Assembly (NCBI GenBank): GCA_037013685.1
Contig: CM072884.1
Coordinates: 8,122,001-8,186,000, forward strand
Length of the DNA stretch: 64,000 bases
From: Acridotheres tristis
Taxonomy: Eukaryota > Chordata > Aves > Passeriformes > Sturnidae
Reading direction: 5' to 3'
Part shown: piece by piece, positions 1 through 13,861 of the stretch
Numbering within the stretch: position 1 is the stretch's first letter
How the letters are laid out: every line of letters begins with the position of its first letter
Position numbers and translations under genes: made by a program
Notes under the pieces: generated by a model
What the model was told of the DNA's origin: nothing
The model's input: the letters and a program-made list of their open reading frames with translations, nothing else
The model's database searches: none

Positions 1-3000
1 ATGAAAATGGGCAATTTCATCAACATGGGCCTTCTGCTGTTTATTTTAGTGAGATCACTTCTTAATTTCAGCGAAATTAAATGGAAATTTTATGAGTCAG
101 ACTCAGTCTTGCTAGAGTGATTTAGAAATTCATGTCTATCAACCTCTGTACTTCAGACATCATGGGTTGGAAGTATGATACTTATTTTCCTTGATTTCAT
201 AAATAATTTAATTAACAAAATCCAGATGGTTTAGAGCTCCCAGTAGCTACAAGTTCAAGAAATTGTTTGCCCTTTGAAAGGAAGACTCTATACTTTTCCA
301 GTTCTTTCAGCATTTTATTCAGAGCTTAACGGTTCAGGAGTTTTATTGTCTAATTTCTTTCTTAAGAAGTCTATTTTCTTGAAAACATCTGTTAGAAGCA
401 TATTTGGAAGTAATAAGTATGTGCTTAATGAGTGTCTGATAGAATACAAAACATGAATATGCAGTTTTCAATAATTCAAGGAAATCTTCCTTTGCAAGAT
501 TTCCTGAAGAAACCTAATCTTCTGGACATCCATTTCAGTATTTTAAAGTATGTTAAGGATGCATGTTATCCTTTGAAAAACAAAGAACATGTATGAACCA
601 TGAGGAGGTATTATTATGTATTGATTTCTGTAAGACACACAGCAAACACTCGAGTTTTGCTCCCAAATTTGGACACTTTTTTTCTTTTTTTTCCCTGAAA
701 AATACTCCCTCATGCGAAAATGAATATTTGGGTTAAGTCCTGCAAGATATTATATAGAAAATGTCAGATGTCTTGTGAGTTACTCCTCCCTATTTAGTTG
801 GGGGATGTTGGGGGATGCATAATAGATACAGAACTGCTGGATACATTTTTATCAAAATCTCTGTCAATACTTTTCCACAAGCTGTATTGTTTTTCTAGAT
901 GTTCTTAGTAAAAAAATGTGTGACTTCACCATGGATAAATATCATGCTTAGTTCAATTTTTTATGAAGTTTATTTTAGGAGTCAATGCTACTGGTTTTGT
1001 ATTTTGATTGGAATAATACAATTTGCCTAAAACTCAATTTGACAGCTCATCTATGTTAAGTTATCATAAGTTTGCTGGAAGTGCCAAGAGTCTAAAGCAG
1101 AATAGATTAGCAGAAGCTGATTGCAACATCTGGATTTTAAATCAGAGCTGAAAACAAGGGGGTTTTGGCATGGTTTTTAACTATTCAGACATTTTCAGTA
1201 GTTTTATCTAATGTGCAAAACAAGTGTTTCTTCAAGGCTCAATATGTGATGCTCTTAAAATACTATTTCCATAAATAGCAAGAGTGTTATGGCAGAAAAT
1301 CAGCTATGAATGTAGGTGTGGACATCTCTGGAATGCTGTGAACTATATTTTCTTTCTGTGGCTTTATTTCTTGGGCCTCTTTTTAGGCAGGATGGAGCAG
1401 CACTGCTTGCCACAGTGACTGATGAACGATTGCACAGCTCTAATGGGACAAATAGAAAGAAGAAATGAAAGGGTAGAGAGACATCCCCTCATGCCTAGTT
1501 GGAGCAGTACCCTGTACACTAATGTGATATTTTATGGTTATTTATCCCCCGGCACTATTTAACACCACCAATTTTGAAGATAAATGTAGTAAAAGCATTT
1601 TTATCCTGCTGCTATGAAAATGTGCTTTTAATAGATTTAGGTTTTCTCGGGTCATAAGAAAGAAACAGAAAGATTTTGCAGTTTTCTAAAGGACTGTATT
1701 ATATGTGGAGTTTAAAATGTCATAAAGCAGCTTGAAACACTATAGGGAGTCTGTGCAGTAATTGGAAAAATGTTTCATACTAATGTTTGGATTGCATTAG
1801 TGTGAGCTGTTGGCATACATTTTGTGACAATAAACATGTCTTTGCTTAATTGTAATTATAGCTTACAAAAACGTTTAAAGAAAGAAAGTGAGAAAGGTAC
1901 TTTGGTGAGTATGGATAATGACATTTTAATGCACTTAAGGCACAATGCAGCACTCCTAAAGACCAGCTCTGGTTCCATGCATGGTAGATAGACCAGTTTT
2001 ACATATTTATTTAATAATATTTGGAAAGTTGGTGAGTTTGTTAGGACTTCTCTATTCTACCCCTTTTCCTCACAAATTAACAAGTGGCGGGGTTGTCTGT
2101 ATCTCCTCCTCAGCTTAAATTCCTGTTAACAACTCATGAGCAGATTCTAATCATTATTCACTGTTATACAGGGATCTCTTACTAAATTTTCACTGGTGCT
2201 TTTGTCTACAGGTCATCCCTCCCACAGCAGGTTTAGTCAGCATATCAAAAGATGGAAAAGCCAGAACCATCCACCTTTGAAAAGTCACTTAAGGGGAGAA
2301 AAAAAAAAAATCTAAGTATAGGACCTGTATCTGCATTTTCTACCTCCACAGAAGCCCACTGTGAATGCAAAGCTGGGCTTTTGTGTGCAGATTTGGACCT
2401 TTTGGAAATCCCCCAAACATCTTCATATATTTGTAGTTTTCTGTTTAGAACCACTGTAAACTCTAAGCAAATTCTGGTTCATAAACAACCGGGAAGTATA
2501 AAGTATATTTTCCTGTCTTCACAACATGGTAGGTCTGCATGTCTGGGAAAGATAATATAAAGAGAAGAATAACAAGATGAAAAATGTATGCATGTAATAG
2601 GGAGACTTCAAGCAGAATGATTTTTTGCTTGGCTTGACTTTCTAAAGAAAATTTAAGATGTAACTTCTGTTTTCAGCACTGTCTTTAATGACATTGCAAA
2701 CTATGTTGAGCTATACTGACCTATAGCCAAAATCCTTGTGATTGTAGCATCTATTCTGTGTGCCAGTTTCCACAGATGATGTGGATCATGGCAACAATGT
2801 GATTGACTGGGCTTCAACTTGAGCTACTTACCCAGAGCCCATGCTGAGTTTATTCTTGATCTCTAGTGTGCCAAACAGCCACATCTTCCTATGGGCACTT
2901 CTGTTAATGCTTCAAGACACATCAAGCTGGATGGATAAGTAGCACATGTTTACCTTATATTTTGATTGCTATATTTTAAATTTTGTGCTGGGCTTGCGGT

Positions 3001-6000
3001 TCCCCATCCTACCTCTTCCTTTTCCTTTTCCATTTTTAGAAAAAATGGCACACAAATACTGTCTTCAACGTTTCTGCACAAACAGCAGTCTCTCATTGGA
3101 CATGATCTGCTTGAGCACATTCTCTGTAGTGGAACCTACATTATACAAAGGGTTGTCAACATGGAATCATTAGGACATGAAAAGTAGTGGTTTCATCCTA
3201 TGTCTATAACTTTTATATCTACTGCTTATATATCTTAATGCAGTATCAGCCATATCAGCTTTGAGTTTAAATTACAGCTGACATTTTTGATAATAGAGCA
3301 GAATTTTCTAGATAAGAATCTCGAAATGTGAAAATATATTTTTAATCTGAGTTATATCACGAATGCCACAGCACAAGTAATGGCAAGTGATTTAGTGGGC
3401 AGCATTTAATGATTACCAAGCAGAATGCTGACATCAAGTGCCTTATCAGTGTGAGTAACAGGTAACTCAATCAAGCACAGAGCACAGAGAGTTCACCACA
3501 AATGTGGTATAGCTGTACATGGGATATGGTCCAGAGGTGTACAGATAAGCCAAGCTAACTCTCTCAAGCAGCTTTAGAGGAGTGCATATCCTCTGAAGCA
3601 TTAAAATTGTTAGAACAAGACATGAAACTAGTGAAGACTTTGCACTGTTTTCTCTCAAGCAATTCTGAGTAAATGGTTTTCATAAATTATTTCTTTTTCA
3701 AAGCTAAAACTATGACTGTAGGAATTTAACCAGTCAATCACATGCTATGATAGAAGAGAAAATTGACCACACTCCACTAGGTGAAAAACTAAAAGCTTCT
3801 GCATTCCTGGTAACAATTTATGGTGGTTATGTTAAGCGCTTTAAAATGTTCTGGTCTTAATTCACTTTTTATGTTCATAGCATAAATACAGGGTTTTTTT
3901 AAAGATCTGGCCCTCAGTGAAATGTAATCAGTCTGACTGGGTGTTTATGGATCTTTGATTTACCTGTTCTCTGTCAAAGCTCTGGAGGTGGTAATGGAGA
4001 TGCTTCTTTGCCAATAATTTAAGGTATTTTTCAGGGAAAAACAGCAGAACTGGAATTGTGTGCTTCTCCATGAACAGTCTTCCAGCTTTTTCTTTGGTGG
4101 CCATGACACTGCACTTTCTTTTACTATAGCATGCTAAGATTTTTGTTTAAAGAGGCACATTTTCATAGTATGAAGTGCTTCTAGTGCCAGCCTCAAGTGG
4201 AATACCACACACCATGTGAAATCATTTTGACAGCTGTGTTCTCCAGAAAATACCCTGTGCGGGCCCAGGGAGATGCAGGGGATGGTTGAATACAACATGA
4301 ATCCTCATCTGAGGCTGGAAGAGTCCAGCAGAACAGATGAATGAAAGATATGGCTCCAGATGGGAAGCATATCTAGCAGAGAGCTGCTGTGGATGCCAGG
4401 AGCCAATCTCCCTTATCAGGACATGCTAGGAGACAGGAATTCTGGTAAGAAGCTGGGGAGCTCTGGCATAGCTTCTTGTCCCATTTGCTACACCAGGAAG
4501 CTGTTTGGATGTAGCTCTAAGGTGGTATTGGTATGCCTGCACTAGTAGGAATCTTCCTCTCCTTCCAGCGGCTTTTCCACACTGTGCAGTCTGACCCATC
4601 TGAAAGAAACAGCACCCTGCAGGTGTGGTGCTCCTGTACACACCTGAAACTCACCTTTAGTAACGTTAGAGAATAAAAGACACTAGGAAGTAAAGGTGAG
4701 AGCAGATATGGTAAAGTGTGGTACTGTAAACCCCATCACAAGCTGTTACAAACTGTCTTGTGCTACAGCCCTGCATGTATTTTATGCCTGTCTTGAAGAA
4801 TATCTTGACCAAAATACATATTTTGGAATCACCATTTAATCCACCTGTGTGGATTTAACACCACGCTGCCTTCAGAGCTCTTGAGAGAGTTGTTTATGGT
4901 TGGAAGGAATAATTTACTACCCAGTTAATCTTAAATTTTTCCTCACTGAAAAATTATGAGCAAGATATGTGTTTTACTTTCTGTGTCTAATACTTTATGG
5001 GTTATATTAGACTGAGTTCTCTGGTAATAAGTCAGATAATTCCACTCTGTGACTGTTCTTCCTCCAACTTCTTTCATGAAGCTGCTGCCAGAAGCTGAAC
5101 TGTATTTATTTATCCCTTATAGGCCAAAGCATGTTGGCTCTACAGCAAATAATCACTGTCTGGTTGACTTTATTGAGCATCCATGTCAATTCATAGTACA
5201 AAATATGCTTTTCATGTACTACAAAGACTTTTTTAAGGCATCTGAGGCTGGAGTATGGTCTCAGTACAGCAGCAGTACTTGAGATAAACCTTTAAGAGAT
5301 CATTCTCCTGACATGAGGAAATAAACTGCTTGATATGTTCTGTCTGAAAGTCTCTTGAATCATTGGAAGTGAGTTCCCAGAAGGGAGGAGAGAATCAAGT
5401 AGTAAGATCCTGCTAAAATATTGAAAATACTCCCCTCCCAATAAAATCCCTTGCAACAGTCACATTTACTTGGAAATGTATCACTTTATTTACCAACATA
5501 ATAACTCCAAAACCCACAACTCCCGACTCCAGTAAAATAAAGGGAAATAATTTACATTTTCCAAAACTACTTGGGTTATCTAGCTCCAGAAAACATTGCC
5601 TGGCTAAATTAATTACCTCCAGGATTCATAGCTTGCACGTTTTTGTTCATATTCATTAGAAATGAGACACCACTGGGGTGTGCAGATAGTGCTTGAATAC
5701 AAAGAGCAGTTGCTCTCCTTCTTTAACCCAGGACGTCAGTTTGGTGTCATCTGTTCATGTACCCTACTTCTGTCACAAGACAAACTGGGTAAATGATTTC
5801 ATTTTCTCTATTAAAGGATGAATAAAAGTCTTCCATAGAAACATGGAGCAAGGACACTGTGCTGACATTTTCCAGTGCCTCCAGCAAACAGACTGGATGG
5901 CTTTTGGCTGCATACATTTTCCTTACCCCCGCTTATGTGAGGGTGAACAGACTGCACTTGAATATTTAGACCTTCCCTTTCCTGAAAACTTCATCCATAG

Positions 6001-8470
6001 TGATTATATGTTCTGCTTCACTGGCAGCTTGTGGTAGGGCAATTCATTAAGACTAATTGAATTCTGAGGGGAGGGGAAAAATAACCTTTGGATGTGTGAA
6101 TTATTGAGAGATACTGTAATGTATATGTTCATAGTTTTCAGAGTCTATAACAAAGACCATACTGATTTATAAAACAACAAAGGTAATTTCACATTTTAAA
6201 TACTGAAGTTAAAAAGCAATGTGGAATTAAAAACAGTGCCTTTTGCTTCCTGATTAGCAATCATGATTGTTTAATCGATAGCAGTCAGGAGAAGTGACAC
6301 AAAAACCTGCATCGCTGCTGAAGCAGGCAGGATATTGACATTTAAACAAATGCCTTAAACATACTGTGCTTACACTTCTGGTTTTAATATTAAAAGCTAG
6401 TGGGGGAGCTTGTCTTGTCTTATTCTATCATTCATATTAATCTTGCACGCACCACAAACTTCATGCTGGTTTTTATTTTTTTTTATTTTTTATTTTTCAC
6501 AAGAAAGAGAATCACAAACCTATCAAATCATCCTTTTCTTTCAAGAGTTTGATTAAAACCTCTGTAAGATTTGGAACTTTGGAGATAGTTCCATTGATCT
6601 CAGGTGCTATGAGTATGGATAATAGCCAGAATAAAACGAAATTAATAAGCTCTCAGGATTTCTTCATTCTAATAATTCATGTCTGAAACTTTTCATCAGC
6701 ACTGTTGGTGAACCATGTGTCTGCATTGATTTTTTTGGGTATTGGAAGAGTTAAACTCAGTAGGGCTAATGAGATCTGAGAATTTTATAATGTATAGTTA
6801 TGAAGTATTTTCAGGGTAGTCAACTTAAAATGTAATTTGGAAATTATCAGTGATGTATTTTGTGATTCTTTGTGAACTACTGAAATATGGAGGATGCATT
6901 TTTGTGCTGAGGTTAACACATTAGTTCTTTGTCCTTTCTTATTTCATAAGAATTTTGATTCTGTGACTAATTTTTATGCTATATTGAAGTTCTGGAATGT
7001 TCAAATAGCCTTTTTGAAGGTATATGACAAGAAATTATGTTCTAACTCTTTAATCTCCCCTAAAGGCATTTGAGGAGGTTCACTACAGGGAGCTTTTTGG
7101 GTTTAATGCTCTGGAATAATGTGATTCATTGGGGATTTTGTCTATTTTTTGAAATATTGGGGATATTTTGGTCTTTGCTTTTATCATCAATTGCATTAAA
7201 CCTGGCTCTGACCAACTTGACAGAACCACTTAGAATTAAAAGTGCACTTCTTGTTAATTTACGTGAGTAAACAGAATGGAAATACTTTTGAATCCCTATT
7301 TGTAAAATTGCCATGTTCAATAGACCCTAGATTTTAGTTGAGCACTAAAAAAAATAGTTAAACAGGAGGAAAACACAATTCAATACTTCTAGAATTAGTT
7401 TTGTCTATCTCATTTAGCCTTTTAAATGTTTCTATGTTACCACAAACCTTTTAGGATGTGGGGTATGAATAGGACCAAGAGGAGTATTTTGTTATAACTC
7501 TCCCTCCTTCAGTGCTTAACACCCAACTAGCTCTAAAAGTATCTAACATATTGGAGAGGCAAAATAGTCTTAGCCACAGGGTAGTTTACTTAATTTCTTG
7601 CCAATTAACACAAGCTTCTAATGACCAATTTGGGCACTGGGGATGAAAAACAAAGATAAACAACCAAGCCCTGAAGCTAACTCAAGCCAAGTCCCTCCCC
7701 TCCCTGAGCCAGCTAAAGATGGAACCAAATCCCTTCATTCCCCAGCCTTCTTGTCCTGTTGGGGCTCAAGCCCATATTTCCTCCCTGCCTGACACCTCAT
7801 CCAAGCAAGCAAGGAGAAAGAGCAGCTTTGGACCCTTCTGGAAACTTTGCTGTCAGGGACTCGAGTCCCCCAGCCAAATCCATAAAGTGGTCAAACCTAT
7901 CAAGGCAAACAGGACAAAGCAGTCACCATGCACAGTTAATCACAAAAATCCCTGTGGTTCACAGGTAATAAATATTCATGGGCAAGTGATTCTGCCATCA
8001 TTGCATATTTTAAAATAAAGGTCTTTGTGTGAAATTTAAACCTAATGTTTCGTCTAACTTGTTTTCAGTACAGGAAAACAAAACAAAAAAACAACAAAAA
8101 AATATATTTTAACATATTGAAATGATGGATTACATCTCCTTAAAGGATGATTATAATTACTTGAATAAACATCTAGAAAGTAATGATCTGTAAAGATACT
8201 ACTATCCCACTTTCACATATGGTAATGAGTGCAACAGAAATCATTGGTGTGCTGATTTACCAACCAAAATTATGGCTGTACATGACATCCTTACTGATAC
8301 AAAATGCAATAAACCTCTTATGGTTTGAAGATACTTCTTTGTAAGTTTGTGACAAATCAGTCCAAGCCATTATGAATTAAAAATTAGTTCCTCTTAAGCT
8401 CTTTAAACACTTTTAAGGTGTTGTCTGAGGTTCAGTATGAGTAGTTTGAGTATGTTTTTCTGACTGTGTC
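1..8470. other. AT-rich non-coding DNA, nothing recognised
   Basis: I see no exon, RNA gene or recognisable mobile element here. The longest open frame with a start (2252-2560, 102 codons) has no domain I recognise and no supporting splice or promoter context. A somewhat GC-richer patch at about 7640-7960 may be an old, degraded repeat, but I cannot name it. Confidence 0.6.
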
Positions 8471-8474
8471 AAAG

Positions 8475-8938
8475 AGGCTCTAGTGAGATCCCACCAGGAG
8501 CCCTGTGCCCAGCTCTGGGCCCCCCAACATAAGAAGGACACAGACCTGTTGAAGCAAGTCCAGAGGAGTCACAACGATGCTCAGAGGGCTGGAGCACCTT
8601 GGCTATGAAGATGAGAATAGGGAGCTGGGGTTCTTCAGCCTGAAGAGGAGAAGGTTTGAGAGAGAACTTATAGAAGCCTTTCAAAATCTGAAGGGAGCCT
8701 ACAGGAGAGCTGGACAGTGAATGCCCTTTTTACACAGGCATGCAATGATAGGACAAAGAGCAATCACTTCGAACTGAGAGTACATTTAGATTAATACTAG
8801 AAAGAAATTCCTTACTGTGAGTTTGATGAGGCACTAGAATGGGTTGTCCAGAGAAGCTGTGGATGCCTCATCCCTGGAGCCAGGTTAGTGGGGTCTTGAG
8901 TAACCTGGTCTTGTTGAAAATGCCTCTGCTCATGGCAA
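8475..8938 (+). mobile_element. CR1 LINE 3' region, first part (interrupted copy)
   Basis: This is the 3' part of a chicken-repeat-1 non-LTR retrotransposon in sense orientation. The 5' end of the fragment still reads like the last codons of CR1 ORF2: a degraded version of the family's R-P-H-L-E-Y-C-x-Q-x-W-A-P segment followed by a K-K-D-type stretch (about 8487-8560). It then runs into the family's well-known 3' region, including the segments resembling 'gaggcactgga', 'agaagctgtggatgcc' and 'ggccaggtt'. The copy is 5'-truncated, as most CR1 copies are, because reverse transcription starts at the 3' end. It breaks off near 8938 and the matching 3' tail resumes at about 9519, so younger DNA splits it. 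Recognition is from family knowledge, not from a database search. Confidence 0.85.
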
Positions 8939-8942
8939 GAGA

Positions 8943-9488
8943 TGTTGAGGAGCACATTTGGTGTTGAGGAACACATTCAATGCAGGGAGCTCAAGGTGCA
9001 GCTGCAGAAGGAGCTACAGGTTCATCTCTGGGTGGGAGCCTGGGACAAGAGGCTGTGACTGGCACCCTGTGCACAGCAAAGGGCACAGGGAGCTGTGGCA
9101 CAGCCAGGAGAGGGACACTGAGACACATGGCAGGAGCCAGTGGCTCCATGGCTCAGGAGGAACAGCCAGACTGGTGTGCTTGGACTGTGAGGGGGGAAAA
9201 GCCCAGGGGCTCCTTTGCTCAGGGTCCCTCCTTGGAGGCCCCAGCTCAGGCTGGTTCTGTGTTACTGTGCCATGGATAAATGGCATCGTGGAATGAGATG
9301 CCTGAGACTCTGCCATGGAAATCCTGGGATTGAGGTGAGAAAAATCACCAGGTGACTTTTCTGGTGAGGAAAGGTGTGAGTGGGTGTGCAGAGAGTCCAG
9401 CAGGGACCTGCCAGCCCCTGGAGCCACCCTTGTGGAGTGGCCTTGGTCCCAGCAGTGACAGTCTGTGACACTGGGAGTGTGGCTGCCA
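8943..9488. mobile_element. GC-rich insertion inside the CR1 copy, possible solo LTR
   Basis: About 550 bp of GC-richer sequence separates the body of the CR1 copy from its 3' tail, so it was probably inserted after the CR1. If the ends are set at TG (8943) and CA (9488), a 4-bp direct repeat GAGA lies on both sides (8939-8942 and 9489-9492), as for a solo LTR of ERV1 type. The repeat is short and low in complexity, and about 30 bp after it (9493-9518) do not match CR1 well, so the boundaries are uncertain. Open frames run through it on both strands (for example 9014-9427 minus, 137 codons) but look like a by-product of GC richness. It could instead be another unidentified repeat or a locally rearranged CR1. 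Confidence 0.35.
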
Positions 9489-9518
9489 GAGAGTCTTGAG
9501 AATAGTCACACTGGGAAG

Positions 9519-9580
9519 TTTCCTTAACTAGATGATCTTCAAGGTCCCTTCCAATCCAAACCATTCTATCATTCTGTGAA
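9519..9580 (+). mobile_element. CR1 LINE 3' tail (continuation of interrupted copy)
   Basis: The characteristic CR1 terminus is present: 'aactagatgatcttcaagg', then 'tcccttccaa', 'aaaccattct' and two imperfect copies of the terminal octamer (ATTCTATC, ATTCTGTG at 9563-9578). It completes the copy that starts at about 8475. CR1 characteristically lacks a poly(A) tail and ends in this octamer. Confidence 0.85.
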
Positions 9581-12500
9581 ATTGTCTCATCACAGTGTAA
9601 TTGAGAAGAAAAGGTTATATTTCATAGAAACGATTGAAATTTGTTTATAAGTGTGCTGTTCCTGGTTTTAAGGATAACAGTGAGAGAGAATGATTTAGAC
9701 ATTTTCTGTAGGCCTGTGGGGTTTGATTTTTATGGTGTAGCTGCTGGTGCAATAATCAGTAGTGTATCCCTCCATATGGTACATGGATTAACTGTATACC
9801 ATGATGACTGTGACACTGTATTAAATTAGTATATTACTATTTACACAGTACTATGAATGAATAGCTGTATTTATTATAAGATCTGATTGTTAGGAAAGGT
9901 AGGCAAGTTTTATACTGTCATTTTTTCCTCCAATTCTTACCTTGTGGAGGATGTTTTCTTATGTGTTTGACAGATGGTTTGTTCAGTAGAGTTATTCAGA
10001 CATTGGAAATGATACTGTTCAGAATTTACTGTCCTTGTACTTCAAAAGAGTTTATAAGTTCACACATGATATATGATATGTTCTAATGCCTTAGGGAGGA
10101 ATACATAAAACAGTATTGTATACAAAATGAAAGCACGGGAAGGGAATGAAGAGCAGACAAATGGATTTCAAGAAAGATCTGATTCTGGTGTGAATATAAC
10201 TACTATTTCTGTTTCAAATCAGCAAACTAAAAATATAAAAAGATAATTTTAACCAGTTGACCTAAACTAGATTGAAACACTAGTTTGGCTGAATGACTGA
10301 GGTGTCAGGCTTTGAGCAGTTATAGCTTGTGACTGTCAATTTACCAATGCAAGGTAAATCAATATGACCTTCATCTGAATGAAATTAAGCATATCAACTA
10401 GAGGCTTGTATCGTTTAACACTGTGATTGCAGATAAGCTGATTAAATTTATGTAGACTTAGACCATTTCTGGTTTGGATCTATGCAGGACTGGCAGCATA
10501 TAATGAGGAAAAAAAAATGCTAATTGTTAATCTGGAGTTTACTTTTAAACCATCCAAAAACCACTTGATTGGATTAGCATTCATGTGGTTCAGGAGTGAC
10601 CATCCAAGCTGTGGCTGGATGAGACACAAATGTCACTGGCAATACAAGCTAAAGGGTTCCCACTCTGTCTCAAACACAGACATTTCTCAGTCTGCTGTGT
10701 TACAGACTATGAGGAGAATTAAACTTCCACAAGAAGTATCTTTCCTAAGTGTTTTGTTTTTCTTTAAATTTGAAATTATTTTTAGATCTTTAGAGGTAAT
10801 CAATATCACTAAGTAATCCCAACTTTGGTCATACTTAAAACCTAATGATTTTTAATGCTCTACCTATCTCTGCCTCTGTCCTGTAGCTCAGCTCTTATCT
10901 CCTCTGGGCCAAGAGGCCACCCAGCTCTGGGATCAATTAGGGTCTTCCCTGAAACACATCCATGTACCTCCAGCATAGCACAGAGAGGTCCTGTGGGAAA
11001 GGACTGTACTCCAAAGGGGGAATTTTCTAGCCCCTGGTTAACCCACTTCCCCTTCAGCATCTGAGTGGACCCTGGCGTTGCATTGTGACTTCCTTTTGAA
11101 TTATCTGTTTAAATTTTAAACTGCTTTCTGGAGTATTCCCCCTGGGTGTTGTAGAGAAAACTTTAATCTCATGTCTGTGCTGAGAGGGCATGAAGGAGGT
11201 CCCGTGGTAGTTCCTTCTGACAGGGAAATGGATGCTGCCTCACAAAATAAGTTTGAATTTTACTCCCAAAGTCTCCAGGCAGTTCTTTCACAGCTTAGCT
11301 AACAGGCACAGACAGCACTTTGAGAAAAAACAACTTAAAACAAGTAAACAGAAAATATGAAATAAAATCTTAGTTGGCATTCGATTTTGTTGCTGGGAAC
11401 AAACTTTTCAGAATCTTAATTTTAAATCTGCCTAATGATTTCAGACACTATTTTGGATTTCCAGATTGGAATACATTCACAAAGTAATTTAAAACCTTCT
11501 CAGTGAAAATTTACTGCGATGTCCCGGTTGTCATGGCTTTCAATCAATAATCTCTCCTTTAATAACATAGTATCCTGTTGACAAGAAAAGTAGTGGAAAC
11601 GTCTTTCTATAAATCAGTCAAAGGGGATAAGCCCAGAGAAGGAGTAGAAACTAAATTCTCCAAATCAATAGCTACTGTTGTGTATCTGTCACCTCCACTG
11701 TGTGGCAGGAAGTGTGGTTGAGACTGAAATAGTTATTGATGCATTTTCAAATCTCAAATGTTCAGCTACTTGAAGACACTTAATGAGAGTTTTTAAAGCA
11801 CCTGATTACTTGTCCTGGCTCTAATGATCTTTGGAAGTCAAAATCGATCTTAGAATTTTTTTTTTTTCCCACCACCTATTGCATATGTATATCCACAGAC
11901 TGATTTTTCCAAAGGAACTGAAGTGACTTGCATAAGGTAGAGCAGGAAAGCCATGGGTGCTGTGGTTTATAGAGCTGCAAACAAGAGCCATGAGCACCAG
12001 TTAACCCTTCCTCTCTTCACAGGGAAGAGCCCTGGTGCTAGGAAGCAGCTGAGTGCAGGCAGGGTTGTGCTGACTTAGAAACCACCAGTGAGGGTGAAAG
12101 AATCAGAATCTTTTGTTATTGTAATTCCTCTGGTTTTGCTACCTGGGCTGGATTCTTTTTGAGCCATACCTGTGATCTGTACTGCCCTCACTGTACACCC
12201 CTTTAACAGCTTCTGAGTGCTAAAATATTTAAACTATCTAAAAGCCAGAGCAGGGTGGAGAGGAAGGAAATAAAATTGGAAGGTGTGGAAAACTAACTCT
12301 AGGTCTTTTCTGAAAAGTAAGAACCTGTTTCTCATCTAAAGTAAGCAGATAAAATTCACTGTTTTCCATGGAGTTACGTGATTAACAGGAACTGATATCT
12401 CTTTGATGTTTGTTGCCTCTCCCCACTCAAAGAGAGGATTGGCAGAGGAAATTAGCTAAGAAAGGTAGGAGAACAGTGTTTGAGTATACTGGTTACAGAA

Positions 12501-12638
12501 AGGTGACCTGCAAATCCATTTGAAGATACATGCTTAGTGCCCCTGGTAACAGCCAAGCTGTTTATTTAATATTTATTATCCAGCCTCACCTGGATCACTG
12601 CCCTCTGTTCAGGGACTGACATCACATCAGCTCTGCTG
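9581..12638. other. AT-rich non-coding DNA, nothing recognised
   Basis: There is no recognisable gene, RNA or repeat in this interval. Open frames are under 100 codons and have no recognisable domain. Confidence 0.55.
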
Positions 12639-12644
12639 GGCCCT
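12639..12644. repeat. Target-site duplication, left (solo LTR copy 1)
   Basis: The sequence is GGCCCT. It pairs with GGCCAT at 13129-13134, a 5/6 match, consistent with an older 6-bp duplication that has since mutated. Confidence 0.6.
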
Positions 12645-13128
12645 TATGGCCACTGTGGGCAGCCACACAACAGGACCAGGACAGCCAGGGAGTTTGTGGG
12701 GTAAATACAGAGAGATGGGAACGATGGAGTTGCCAAAAAACAAAGAACTCCTAATGTAAAAAAAGAACAAATATAGAAGCTGCATGGTACCAAGGGCAAC
12801 CTCCAAAGACCCCAAAACCCCAAAAGCACAGAGATCCACATACAGATGCGGTGGAGGGCACAGGATCCAATCAATGAGGATAAGGAACAAAACCATAAAT
12901 GTAGCTGGCAGCCAGCCAACCATATATCAAAACCAAGAACAACAAACACTTTATTTGTAACAAACTGGTTCACATGTTAGTTCCCACGAGAACTAAACTC
13001 TTTTTTCTATTTTCTCACCATGATGTAAAGGATGTCCTTTCTTCTAGCTGGATGTCTCCCAGGGTTTGAAACTGAAGCTCTCTGCATCTGCAGGTGAAGG
13101 CAGCTCCCTGTCCACCCCAATTTCCACA
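12645..13128. mobile_element. Solo LTR, copy 1 of a two-copy family in this window
   Basis: A 484-bp element aligns along its whole length with 29856-30321, at roughly 85-90% identity by eye and in the same orientation. Copy 2 has clean TG...CA ends and a perfect 6-bp duplication, which identifies the family as a retroviral LTR. A 6-bp duplication is usual for ERVK/alpharetrovirus-like integrases. In copy 1 the left terminus has changed from TG to TA, while the right end (TTCCACA) is intact. The absence of internal retroviral sequence means it is a solo LTR, left by recombination between two LTRs. Transcriptional orientation is not clear, because neither strand shows a convincing TATA box and poly(A) signal pair. 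Antisense open frames (for example 12644-12973) are by-products of the LTR. Confidence 0.75.
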
Positions 13129-13134
13129 GGCCAT
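13129..13134. repeat. Target-site duplication, right (solo LTR copy 1)
   Basis: The sequence is GGCCAT, matching GGCCCT at 12639-12644 with one difference. Confidence 0.6.
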
Positions 13135-13861
13135 GAAGCAAATTAGTAGTTAGGTGTCTTCCACTGAACTGCAAAGTTTGGTAAAGTATTCACTTTTAAA
13201 TAGCTAAATATTACTAAGAAGCTTTTTGGACAGAACTGTACTTCATAGAAAACAAAAAGGAAAATAAAGTCAGATTTTTTTATTTTTTTCCTCGTCTTGA
13301 TGAATCTAATTATTTGCCCTCTCATTTTTATGGCCTACTTGACAAGAAAATTAGTAGGAATTCTTAATATAGTCATGCAAATGATAGTCAGGAAGTTCCC
13401 TTCTTTGGGACTTGTGTGGTATTAGGTTGCCTTAGAAAGGAAAGGGGCGAGAGTTCACTGGGAGGAGGGTAAGGCTTTTCAGCCTTTCCAGGATCAAATT
13501 AAACTACCCAAAATGAACCTGAGAGTCTGCTGGGACAGGTACATATGAAAATGCATTTCCAAGGAAGTGGAATTATGCAGGGGAAAGCAATCAGATGAAC
13601 TCAGCAACATGGTTTTGAAATAAAGAGGAAGGTAATAGACTGCTTGAGAGTCATCCCCTCAGTCTTTGCGTATGCAAATAGATGCAAATAAATTCTCCGT
13701 GACAACATGGAAGACTCCTCTATGTCTTTGCAATGTCTTTGCAATGATAGAGATGGTAAAACTCTGAAATAGATAAGTTGGGAAAACTGTGGATTATCCA
13801 TGGTAAAGCCTCAAGAATAGTTTGGGAACACATCTCTTGGGAATGCCATGAGATATATTAG

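Noticed and set aside
2252..2560. 102-codon frame with a lysine-rich start
   Set aside because: It contains an A-run, is overlapped by an antisense frame, and shows no homology that I recognise.
9014..9427. 137-codon minus-strand frame
   Set aside because: Sits inside the GC-rich insertion within CR1. Frames are open on both strands, so base composition explains it.
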